In this document: positions 45,063 through 53,164 of the stretch, in pieces | Layout of the letters: every line of letters begins with the position of its first letter | How positions within the stretch are numbered: the stretch's first letter is position 1 | Assembly: GCF_900113765.1 (NCBI RefSeq) | Contig: NZ_FOQO01000008.1 | Location: 1 to 64,000, forward strand | Origin: Parapedobacter indicus | GTDB taxonomy: Bacteria; Bacteroidota; Bacteroidia; Sphingobacteriales; Sphingobacteriaceae | Length of the DNA: 64,000 nucleotides | Direction of reading: 5' to 3' | Notes under the pieces: model-generated | Databases searched by the model: none | What the model saw: the letters and a program-made list of their open reading frames with translations, nothing else | What the model was told of the DNA's origin: nothing | Made by a program: the position numbers and the translations under genes

Positions 45063-46505
45063 TCATACGGTAGGCAACTCCCAACCCTGACGGTATTTCC
45101 GCTTGACGAACTGGTTAACTGCGTCAAAATTGGTTACCTTCATGGCATCGTTGTCCCAAATCAATTTCAGACTTCTTCCTGGATATTTGTTATCGATGCG
45201 TAGATCGGAACCGCGGATAGCGAGGTTCGCCATCAACAGCGCTTCGGTTAATGGTCCTGCGATTGCAAAAGGCGAACTCACTTCCTTATTACCAGGTCCT
45301 GCGATACAGGCTTCCACCCACTGTGCGTAGTGTCCGCCTGCCCCTCCGGGTACACGGGTATATTTAACGGGCAGTTTGTGCTGCTCGGTCAATGACGTGG
45401 GCAGTAATCGCGGATTTTCTGCATAACATCCAGCCATCATTTTGCCCTTGGTACCCATAAAAAGGATTCCGTTACCGCCGTCGCCAAAGACCTCATTGGC
45501 CCCTAATTCTTCCGGGCGTTGCGGTTGGATACCACCATCCATCCAATGGATTGTTACATCACCTGAAGTTTTTTCAGATTTGGGGAATGTCAATACTGCG
45601 TAACTCGACGGCGGACAGCTTTCGGGAAAATATCCACGCTTAAATTCGTCAACGTATACGCTGCCAACGCTTGCCTGTACATCTTTCACATACTGAAGTC
45701 CTAATATGCTAAACGGTGCTTCCATAATGTGACAGCCCATATCACCCAATGCTCCGGTGCCATAATCCCACCATCCGCGCCAGTTGAAAGGCACCAATTT
45801 ATCTACGTACTCTTTATACGGCGCTGTACCAAGCCAAAGATCCCAATCCAATTCTTTGGGAACTTCCGCTTTTTGCTGCGGCCATTGAATACCTTGAGGC
45901 CATACCGGGCGATCTGTCCAGGTATAGATGGTATGCACATCGCCAATTAGCCCGGCATCAAACCACTCGCGCATGATCCGTACGCCGTCCCCAGAAGCTC
46001 CTTGATTTCCCATCTGGGTGACCACGTTGTATTTTTTCGCGGCCTCCGTCAACGCACGTGCTTCAAAAATATCGTGTGTCAATGGCTTTTGTACATACAC
46101 ATGTTTACCTAATTGCATGGCAGCAAGGGCTTGGATCGCATGGTTATGATCAGGTGTTGATACCGAGACCGCATCGATATTTTTATGCTCCTTATCGAGC
46201 ATTTCTCGAAAGTCTTTGTAATACTTTGCTTTCGGGAATCGCTTCACGGAATCCGCTGCGCGACGGTCGTCCACATCACAGAGAAAAGCGATCTCTGCTT
46301 TACCACTATCGTGAAAATTTTTCAAATCAGAATTGCCTTTACCACCGACGCCGATACCCGCGACAATTAGCTTGTCGCTGGGGGCGACAAAACCCGCACC
46401 ACCCAGTACATGCCGTGGTACTACCATAAAACCTGCCGCTGCCGCAGCACCCGTTTTGATGAAATCTCTACGGGTTGCACCTGTTGATTTATTATTACTT
46501 TCCAT
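45063..46505 (-). CDS. Gfo/Idh/MocA oxidoreductase, Tat-exported (second)
   Basis: 480 residues with a twin-arginine signal (GATRRDFIKTGAAAAAGFMV). Rossmann motif VAGIGVGGKGNSDLKNF; active-site Lys in VYVQKPLTHD; long C-terminal part with WDYGTGALGDMGCHIMEAPF and GTKGKMMAGCYAENPRLLP, typical of the larger Bacteroidota subgroup. Not a close copy of the enzyme at 42728. It has its own upstream region with two dyads, and converges on the FecI/FecR locus. A paired role with that enzyme is inferred. Confidence 0.9.
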   Translation of the reverse strand: MESNNKSTGATRRDFIKTGAAAAAGFMVVPRHVLGGAGFVAPSDKLIVAGIGVGGKGNSDLKNFHDSGKAEIAFLCDVDDRRAADSVKRFPKAKYYKDFREMLDKEHKNIDAVSVSTPDHNHAIQALAAMQLGKHVYVQKPLTHDIFEARALTEAAKKYNVVTQMGNQGASGDGVRIMREWFDAGLIGDVHTIYTWTDRPVWPQGIQWPQQKAEVPKELDWDLWLGTAPYKEYVDKLVPFNWRGWWDYGTGALGDMGCHIMEAPFSILGLQYVKDVQASVGSVYVDEFKRGYFPESCPPSSYAVLTFPKSEKTSGDVTIHWMDGGIQPQRPEELGANEVFGDGGNGILFMGTKGKMMAGCYAENPRLLPTSLTEQHKLPVKYTRVPGGAGGHYAQWVEACIAGPGNKEVSSPFAIAGPLTEALLMANLAIRGSDLRIDNKYPGRSLKLIWDNDAMKVTNFDAVNQFVKRKYRQGWELPTV

Positions 46506-46557
46506 TTAATATAAATTATTGATATACTGTTCGTTTTAGTGGAATCAATGAAATCAC

Positions 46558-46579
46558 TACGCTAAGTTGTTTTAGCGTA
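46558..46579. promoter_or_regulatory. Operator-like dyad upstream of the second Gfo/Idh gene
   Basis: TACGCTAA-N6-TTAGCGTA, perfect 8-bp arms, 53 bp before the start codon at 46505. Possible binding site of a LacI- or GntR-like regulator. Confidence 0.4.
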
Positions 46580-46606
46580 TACTTGAATATTAAAATACAT
46601 TGGTTA

Positions 46607-46631
46607 GCACAATCTATCTCTCTGATTGTGC
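46607..46631. promoter_or_regulatory. Second operator-like dyad upstream of the Gfo/Idh gene
   Basis: GCACAATC-N9-GATTGTGC, perfect 8-bp arms, about 100 bp before the start codon. Confidence 0.4.
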
Positions 46632-46645
46632 GGGGCTAATATACT

Positions 46646-46684
46646 AAAAATTGCCAGCAGTTGCGTAACAACTTGCTGGCAATT
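46646..46684 (-). terminator. Rho-independent terminator of the GH106/SGNH operon
   Basis: Minus strand: AATTGCCAGCA...TGCTGGCAATT, an 11-bp stem extended inward by GTTG/CAAC, followed by TTTTT (46650-46646). It lies 65 bp after the SGNH gene. Confidence 0.8.
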
Positions 46685-46748
46685 ACTGATAAATTGTCAA
46701 AACCCCAAGATGTTGGTAGTGCTTAACTTGGGCTTGCTTTAACGAGCG

Positions 46749-47456
46749 TCAAAACCATTTCAGCAGTTCCGCCATAATAAGCGCATGCCCTTGTCTATTG
46801 GGATGGTTGACACTGGCCATATAAGGTTTGATATCCGCTTTGCTGGCAATGCGCTTAAATACGCCGTATACATCGACAAATCCGATGTTATATTGTACGG
46901 ACAGATCGTGGATCTGTGTGGATAGCGCATCGAGCGGCGTATCATTTGCTCGAATATCCACCCGTTGATCCGGAGAAGGCGTAAGGAGAATAACATTGAT
47001 TCCACGCGCCAGTGCAGATTCGATCATTTCGGCATAAGCATCTTTGACTCGACGGATGTCTTGAAATCGATCATTCAAAGCATAGTCAATGAATAAAACA
47101 TCGGGCTGGTGGGACAGCACCTCGTTTTCAAAGCGCGCGGCTCCTTGGATCGAATTTTCGCCGCCGATGGCCGTGACGATGCTATTAATGGGTGCATAAG
47201 GATAGCGTTCTTTCAGCTTTTCAAGCAAGAGATGAGGATACGCCTCCAACGTATGTACTTCATGTCGATCGCCATACCCGGCCGGCACGGAATGTCCGTG
47301 AAAAACCAAATTGACGGTCCGATTTTTTGGCCATACCTTTTGAAGCTCAGCCTTGACAGCCGCGAGGTATTTTTCCGGTGAGGCACCTTCCTGAGAAAAA
47401 CCCGGCAGGTTCATTGTCAACCAGAAAAGAGAAAAAATAATAAGTCGTTGTTTCAT
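46749..47456 (-). CDS. SGNH/GDSL-type hydrolase, exported
   Basis: 235 residues with signal peptide MKQRLIIFSLFWLTMNLPGFSQ. SGNH blocks: FHGHSVPAGYG (Ser nucleophile region, replacing GDS), AIGGENSI (Gly block), DYALNDRF (Asn block), and NHPNRQGHALI (His block). Probably a carbohydrate esterase such as a deacetylase acting on the glycan degraded by this locus. 25 bp after the GH106-like gene; a terminator follows, so it closes the operon. Confidence 0.87.
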   Translation of the reverse strand: MKQRLIIFSLFWLTMNLPGFSQEGASPEKYLAAVKAELQKVWPKNRTVNLVFHGHSVPAGYGDRHEVHTLEAYPHLLLEKLKERYPYAPINSIVTAIGGENSIQGAARFENEVLSHQPDVLFIDYALNDRFQDIRRVKDAYAEMIESALARGINVILLTPSPDQRVDIRANDTPLDALSTQIHDLSVQYNIGFVDVYGVFKRIASKADIKPYMASVNHPNRQGHALIMAELLKWF

Positions 47457-47481
47457 GATATTCTGTTATCGCAAGTTCTCA

Positions 47482-50289
47482 TTACTGAAGCAGGTGCTCT
47501 TTATTACGAATAACCTGCAATTTTACCGGACCAAAAAGTCCCGATGGTTTCAAGGGAACTTCAGCCCAAGGAATCAGATTCTTGTTTGCTTTTGCCAAAT
47601 TGGTTTGTGTAAACCGTTCTCCCAGCACAGCGTCTCCCGTCAGCCGATTCGACCAATTATTCGCTATTTCAACACGGAGCGTATTGGCGCCCGGTTTCAA
47701 CATCGAAGTAATTTCAAATCGATAAGGCGGGCACCAGGAAATACCAAGATGCCGGTCATTCACCCAAACATCAGCCACTTCGGCAAAGGCGCCTAAATCC
47801 AGCCATGCTGTACCGCCTTCTTCTACGGGTGGTTGGTCAAATTCATGCGTATACGTCGCGATTCCCGAGTAATACCGGATGTTCGGATCGTTGGATTCGT
47901 GCCACGAAATGAGGTCGGGGAACTGAACGTTGATGTTCGTATCCACAAATGTGACGTCCCAAACACCTGTTAGGGGATGTTCGTCTAGCTGCTGCTTCCA
48001 GGTGATCTGTTGATTATCCCGGATTAACTGATAACTCCCCGGCTGTAAAAACATGATCCCTTGCTCGGTGTATGTAAGATCGGGCGGATAAGGCCCCTGG
48101 TAGTTGATCCGGTCGAAATGCGTAACATCCTTACCTTTTCCAAATACCACAAAAAAAGTCTCATGTGGGGCAAAGGTCAGCGGGATTTTTACCTGATTGT
48201 CCTGTTGTTCCCAGATGGGTATTGCACAGCTACTCCCCGTTACCGGGTACCATATTTCAGGCATTCTACCACTTTGCCGGAATAAGCATTCCCTCGATAT
48301 GGTCTGATCTTGTGTATTCCGGACCAAGTAAAAGTCGGCGTCTTCGCTTTGATAATGAATGTAATCCAACGTCCCTTGTTCGATTCCCTCGTAGTGAAAA
48401 TCCGGCGGCACATCTAGCGACTGGAGGATGTCCGTTTCGGCGACCACTCCACCCTTTTTCTTCAATGAATCGATTTTTTCCATCGCCTGCGTATTAATGC
48501 GATGGCCCTGCCCCAAGCTCAACGCTTTGTAGCGGCCTACTCCCGGTAAAACCCATTCCCCATCTTCAACCGTCAACTCGTTCAACAGCACCTCAGTATT
48601 GACAATTTCATAGTCGTATCCATCCCCCACTTTGAAACGGGTATTTTTTGGTGGAACCAGGTTCGGAATATCATCCCCGTAATAATACAACACGTCTGCA
48701 ACGAATTGCGTGTTCTGCAACACATAGGATATCCGGGCCAGGTAATCGTTAAACGGTCTGATTTTGGGCCACCAAACCCGTTTGTCGTTGTAATGTGTCC
48801 CCGCCCAATAAACGATACCCGGATTACCGAACTCACTGGGATTATGCGTAAAGCCATGAATAACCAACCGGTTCATTCCTTCGCAAAAAGCCCGGTCTGC
48901 ATATGCTTTCAGGTCGGCGGGACCTTCCTGCCAATCCCAATAGCTGGTAAACGCCTCTTCCTCTACGATTCCCCTTTTATAAATATGGGACGCTGCTGCA
49001 ATTTCTTTTACCAGCCAAACCATGTCTACGCCATCTTCATCGTAATAAGGACGTTTGTACCAAAATTCGCCCCGGGGAATATCCAATGCACCCAGTGCTT
49101 TCAATGTTTCGACGGGAATGTGGTGCATGTGGCCCGGACCACCCGACTCTGAGACGAGCTTCAAACCGTGGTTATTGCAGATTTCCTTCGCTTTCCCATA
49201 ATGATTATGAATCATCAACTCGGAGTAGGTTTTCGACAAATCAAAGCTGAACTTCTCCTTGAGTGAGTTGTCCAAAAAATCCGGGTTGAAGATAGCGGGC
49301 AGCAATTTATGAATGGAATAACCATGTAATGCCTGAAATTTATCCGGAAGGCTGTGGGTCCATGCAAAATCCTTAGCTTCATAGCTCGCTAAATAAAAGT
49401 ATTTCAGCGCGGTTTTGGAAAAGTCGCCCAGAACCGGTTTGAGTTTGTCTACAAAATAATTTAGGTGCATTTCTGTCGCCAGCGAGTCAAAGTGGTCGAT
49501 GATCGGGCCGGCCGAATGGGGAGAGGGACTGATCAGCTGCTCTCCTGAATTTGAACTGACAAACCGGTGGATTTCCCAATCGCCTTCCGGTGCCTCCCAT
49601 GAAAGCAGGTCATTGACACCATCAAAATGGGCCGTAACGTCAATCACCTGGGAAGTGTCCTGCAACGGCTGACTACCCGCCGGGACTGCTACTACTGCGA
49701 CGTCCTCCCAATAGGCGGGTCGACCATCGGCACCGTATGTGATAGCCCGTGGATTTCCCCGCTTGTCTACCTGAATGGACGGAAACGGCACCTTTACCGT
49801 TAAACTACCCGCTTGCCCATGCCTAACCAAGATTTTGGATTGGTAAAGTGTTTTGGCAGCGTGTTCAGGCTTCACCCAGCTTCCCCCGGCATTCCAACTG
49901 CTGGCTAGCCCCAATCCCACTTCCATATCCAGCTTACCCGCTTCTTCCACAGCGAAACAGATCGCTGCCACCGATGAATCACTCATAAAAGCCGGTCCAG
50001 CCGGAATGATCTTATTCGGGTCGCTCGCCGGGCGGATGCCTATTTCAAAGATGTCCACGCCGGAAATACCCGCTTCTTTCATAGCCCGGAGCTCCGCTTT
50101 GATCCGTACGCTGTCGGTGTATCCGTTTAACCACCACCAATACACTTTGGGCCACGCTGTCTGCGGGGGTTGTGCAAACCCTTCTTTTAGGGTCTGGGCT
50201 GGAGTAGTTGATCTTCCGGTAGGGTTATTGCAAGCATATGGGATAGCCACCCAATAGGTGATAAAGAGCATGCAGATTAATCTTTTCAT
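47482..50289 (-). CDS. GH106-like glycoside hydrolase, lipoprotein (paralogue 1)
   Basis: 935 residues; lipobox PYAC. Start of the catalytic part: PKVYWWWLNGYTDSVRIKAELRAMKEAGISGVDIFEIG, then GLGLASSWNAGGSWVKPEHAAKTLY, SESGGPGHMHHIPVETLKALGALDIPRGEFW and GIVEEEAFTSYWDWQEGPADLKAYADRAFCEGMNR. These match the large GH106 (alpha-L-rhamnosidase) family. The C-terminal 150 residues (GGTAWLDLGAFAEVADVWVNDRHLG) form a galactose-binding-like jelly roll. Very similar in layout to the next gene; see the paralogue finding. Substrate linkage unknown. Confidence 0.85.
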   Translation of the reverse strand: MKRLICMLFITYWVAIPYACNNPTGRSTTPAQTLKEGFAQPPQTAWPKVYWWWLNGYTDSVRIKAELRAMKEAGISGVDIFEIGIRPASDPNKIIPAGPAFMSDSSVAAICFAVEEAGKLDMEVGLGLASSWNAGGSWVKPEHAAKTLYQSKILVRHGQAGSLTVKVPFPSIQVDKRGNPRAITYGADGRPAYWEDVAVVAVPAGSQPLQDTSQVIDVTAHFDGVNDLLSWEAPEGDWEIHRFVSSNSGEQLISPSPHSAGPIIDHFDSLATEMHLNYFVDKLKPVLGDFSKTALKYFYLASYEAKDFAWTHSLPDKFQALHGYSIHKLLPAIFNPDFLDNSLKEKFSFDLSKTYSELMIHNHYGKAKEICNNHGLKLVSESGGPGHMHHIPVETLKALGALDIPRGEFWYKRPYYDEDGVDMVWLVKEIAAASHIYKRGIVEEEAFTSYWDWQEGPADLKAYADRAFCEGMNRLVIHGFTHNPSEFGNPGIVYWAGTHYNDKRVWWPKIRPFNDYLARISYVLQNTQFVADVLYYYGDDIPNLVPPKNTRFKVGDGYDYEIVNTEVLLNELTVEDGEWVLPGVGRYKALSLGQGHRINTQAMEKIDSLKKKGGVVAETDILQSLDVPPDFHYEGIEQGTLDYIHYQSEDADFYLVRNTQDQTISRECLFRQSGRMPEIWYPVTGSSCAIPIWEQQDNQVKIPLTFAPHETFFVVFGKGKDVTHFDRINYQGPYPPDLTYTEQGIMFLQPGSYQLIRDNQQITWKQQLDEHPLTGVWDVTFVDTNINVQFPDLISWHESNDPNIRYYSGIATYTHEFDQPPVEEGGTAWLDLGAFAEVADVWVNDRHLGISWCPPYRFEITSMLKPGANTLRVEIANNWSNRLTGDAVLGERFTQTNLAKANKNLIPWAEVPLKPSGLFGPVKLQVIRNKEHLLQ

Positions 50290-50366
50290 CAGAAAATGTT
50301 TTTGTTTAAAGGTCTGATGGAACCGGCATATTCATCACCTTGCCTTAGGCGACGACACGGCAGGTT

Positions 50367-53156
50367 TCATTTTATAAGACGCAATGTAACCGGACCTAAT
50401 AATCCTGACTTCAGTAAGGGAGTCTCTGCCCAGGTCGTTTCCCTGGACCCTCGTTCTTTTAAATTTGTATTCGTAAATTTCTTCACGCTGTTCAGGTCGC
50501 CGATAATCCGGTTCGACCAGGTATTCACCACGTCGATCTTTAGTGTATTTGTGCCTGCCGTCAATAAGTCGGTCACATCATACCGATACGGAGGTGTCCA
50601 GGTAATTCCCAACGGTTTCCCATTCAGCCATACATCGGCCACTTTCGACACCTTTCCTAAATCCAGGTAAATACGACCGGATGTATCCCTGGAAAACGTA
50701 GTCTCAAAAGATTTTTCATAACTAGCGGTTCCGGAATAATACTTGATTCCTTTATCTGCCGAAGCCGTCCAACTCATTAATTCCGGGATAGTCACCGCAC
50801 CGGGACCGCCCCACGCCGGGTCAAAACTTACCTTCCATTCTCCTTTCAGTGTGATGGGGTTGGTTTCTCCTTCACGGATGATCTCCATACCACCGTCTGT
50901 ATAAGTGATGCGTGTATCCGAAGAGATTTCTGCAAAGTCCTCAATTCGCGGCTTTCGGTCCGAATGCCGGAATTCCACGAAAAATGCACCGTGAGGTGGA
51001 AACGTCAGTGGAACCTCCATTTGATCTTCCAACTGCCGAAATGCCGGTATGGCGTGTATTGCCCCATCAACCGGATCCCAAAGCGATGGGGCCTTATGCT
51101 GCTGACGGAACAAACAGGAGCGGGTGACCCATTCGTTGCGTGTGTTTCTGATAAAGTAGAAATCAACACCCTCTTTCGCGTAGTGGATAAAATCCAAAAC
51201 CGGCTGGTCTGTCGTCATGTAGTCCAGTCTCGTGGATCCTTTGTCCGGGTAGTCGAAATCCGGCACGATACCTTTTGCCGTCAACGCGGCCGATACGTTT
51301 GAGTGACTGGCATCGGTAATCACTGCCCCCTGCTTACGGAGTTCCGCAATTTTTTTGTGTACGGCTTCGTTTTCTTCCGAAACATGCCCCATCGCCAGTA
51401 CGCGGAAACGTGCCCCGTTTGCCAATGTCAACCAGCCATCGCGGAATGTCAGGCTATCCAGCAGGATATCCGTATTGATGATTTCATAGTCATATCCTGA
51501 TCCTGCTGCAAACCGGGTATTTTTAGGGGCTGCGAAGTTGGGCACGTCATCGCCATAATAGTATAGCACGTCTGCCTGAAAATCCGCGGATTGGAAAACA
51601 TACGAAATCCGGGACAGGTAATCGTTAAAGGGCTTCACTTTGGACCACCACGTAGTGCGATCATTATAGTGAGTTCCCGCAGCATACACGACGCCCGGGT
51701 ATCCCATCCCCGGCGGATTATGGGTGAATCCATGAATCACGGCACGGCTCATGCCCTCACAGAATGCTCGATCACCGATCGGCTTCATGTCTCCGGGTCC
51801 TTCCTGCCAATTCTGGAAACTGGTGAATGCCTCCAACTCAACGATGTCATGTCCATAAATGCGCGATGCCGAAGCAATTTCTTTCACCAACATCAACAGA
51901 TCGACACGATCCGGGGCATAGCGCGAATGGTTGATCCAGAATTCACCCCTTGGAACATCAAGTGCACCCAATGCTTTGAGTGCCTCTACGGGTACATTGT
52001 GAAGTGGTGGCCCGGGTCCGCCGGACTCCGAGATCAATTTTAATCCATATTTATTAGCAAGCTCCCTCCCTTTCCTATAATGATTGTTAATCATTAGTTC
52101 CGAAATCGTCTTTTCCAGGTCATTCTGAAACCTTGCCTGCACATCCGGAGCAAACGCTGCTTCATCGAAAACCGCCGGCAACCATTTCCGAATATTGTAT
52201 CCATTCAATCGCTGGAATTCGGCCGCCATCCGTTCTGTCCAAATCCGGGTACGCGCCTCAAAACTGGCCAGATAGAAATTCTTTAGTGCAGTTCCTTTCA
52301 GGTCTCCCAGTTCGCTTTGCAAGCGCTTGATGAAATACATGAAATGAGCTTCGGTCGCTTCCGCATCAAAATGATCGAGCATCGGCCCAACGGATTTGGG
52401 ACTTGGCAAAAGCAATTGTTCGCCGGTATTCGAACAGACATACCGATGGATTTCCCATTCTCCTTTGGGTGCTTTCCACCGCACGAGATCTTGCGCCGTA
52501 TCCAGGTAGGCGGAGACATCGATGATTTGGGCTGTATCCAGGAACCCGCCTTCTGGGACGACCGGAATAGCAAGTACCGCAACTTCGCTATGGTATACTG
52601 GCTTACCATCTGCGTTAAATTCGATCCGCTTTTCTTTTCCGTTTGCATCCTTGTTGCTTATGGTAGGAAATGGAACGGCGAATTCACGTTGACTACCCGA
52701 CGAAGATATCGCCGTTTTCGACACATATAATGTCTTGGCCGCGTGTTTAGGTTTCACCCAGGTGCCCCCCGCATTCCAACTGCTGGATAAATTTAATCCG
52801 ACTTCCAAATCCAGTTTTCCGGCTTCTCTTATGGCAAATGCAATGTCAGCAAGTGATGAATCACTCATAAATGCCGGCCCGGCAGGTACAATCCCATCCG
52901 GGCGGAAGCCGATTTCAAAGATGTCAACCCCGCCAAGGCCCGCATTCTTGATCGCGTGGAGTTCCTCCTTGATCCGATCCCAATCGACAAAACCATTGAG
53001 CCACCACCAGTATACTTTTGGGCGGGCGCTTCTATCCGGATTTTCGAACGCCTTCTCGATGTTTGTCACATCAGCCGTTCCGGATTTCTTACCGCCGAAT
53101 CCGCCAAATAAAAGTGGCAGCAATAGGGCCATAAAAAGTGATCCGCTTATTTTCAT
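50367..53156 (-). CDS. GH106-like glycoside hydrolase (paralogue 2)
   Basis: 929 residues from ATG 53156 (signal MKISGSLFMALLLPLLFGGF; the longer frame starts with TTG inside the preceding gene). Same domain order as paralogue 1: PKVYWWWLNGFVDWDRIKEELHAIKNAGLGGVDIFEIG, SSWNAGGTWVKPKHAAKTLY, SESGGPGPPLHNVPVEALKALGALDVPRGEFW, IVELEAFTSFQNWQEGPGDMKPIGDRAFCEGM and the C-terminal jelly roll (GRIYLDLGKVSKVADVWLNGKPLG). 8 bp after the 848-aa gene and 77 bp before paralogue 1. Not lipidated, so probably periplasmic, whereas paralogue 1 is membrane-anchored. Confidence 0.85.
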   Translation of the reverse strand: MKISGSLFMALLLPLLFGGFGGKKSGTADVTNIEKAFENPDRSARPKVYWWWLNGFVDWDRIKEELHAIKNAGLGGVDIFEIGFRPDGIVPAGPAFMSDSSLADIAFAIREAGKLDLEVGLNLSSSWNAGGTWVKPKHAAKTLYVSKTAISSSGSQREFAVPFPTISNKDANGKEKRIEFNADGKPVYHSEVAVLAIPVVPEGGFLDTAQIIDVSAYLDTAQDLVRWKAPKGEWEIHRYVCSNTGEQLLLPSPKSVGPMLDHFDAEATEAHFMYFIKRLQSELGDLKGTALKNFYLASFEARTRIWTERMAAEFQRLNGYNIRKWLPAVFDEAAFAPDVQARFQNDLEKTISELMINNHYRKGRELANKYGLKLISESGGPGPPLHNVPVEALKALGALDVPRGEFWINHSRYAPDRVDLLMLVKEIASASRIYGHDIVELEAFTSFQNWQEGPGDMKPIGDRAFCEGMSRAVIHGFTHNPPGMGYPGVVYAAGTHYNDRTTWWSKVKPFNDYLSRISYVFQSADFQADVLYYYGDDVPNFAAPKNTRFAAGSGYDYEIINTDILLDSLTFRDGWLTLANGARFRVLAMGHVSEENEAVHKKIAELRKQGAVITDASHSNVSAALTAKGIVPDFDYPDKGSTRLDYMTTDQPVLDFIHYAKEGVDFYFIRNTRNEWVTRSCLFRQQHKAPSLWDPVDGAIHAIPAFRQLEDQMEVPLTFPPHGAFFVEFRHSDRKPRIEDFAEISSDTRITYTDGGMEIIREGETNPITLKGEWKVSFDPAWGGPGAVTIPELMSWTASADKGIKYYSGTASYEKSFETTFSRDTSGRIYLDLGKVSKVADVWLNGKPLGITWTPPYRYDVTDLLTAGTNTLKIDVVNTWSNRIIGDLNSVKKFTNTNLKERGSRETTWAETPLLKSGLLGPVTLRLIK

Positions 53157-53164
53157 TTCAACTC

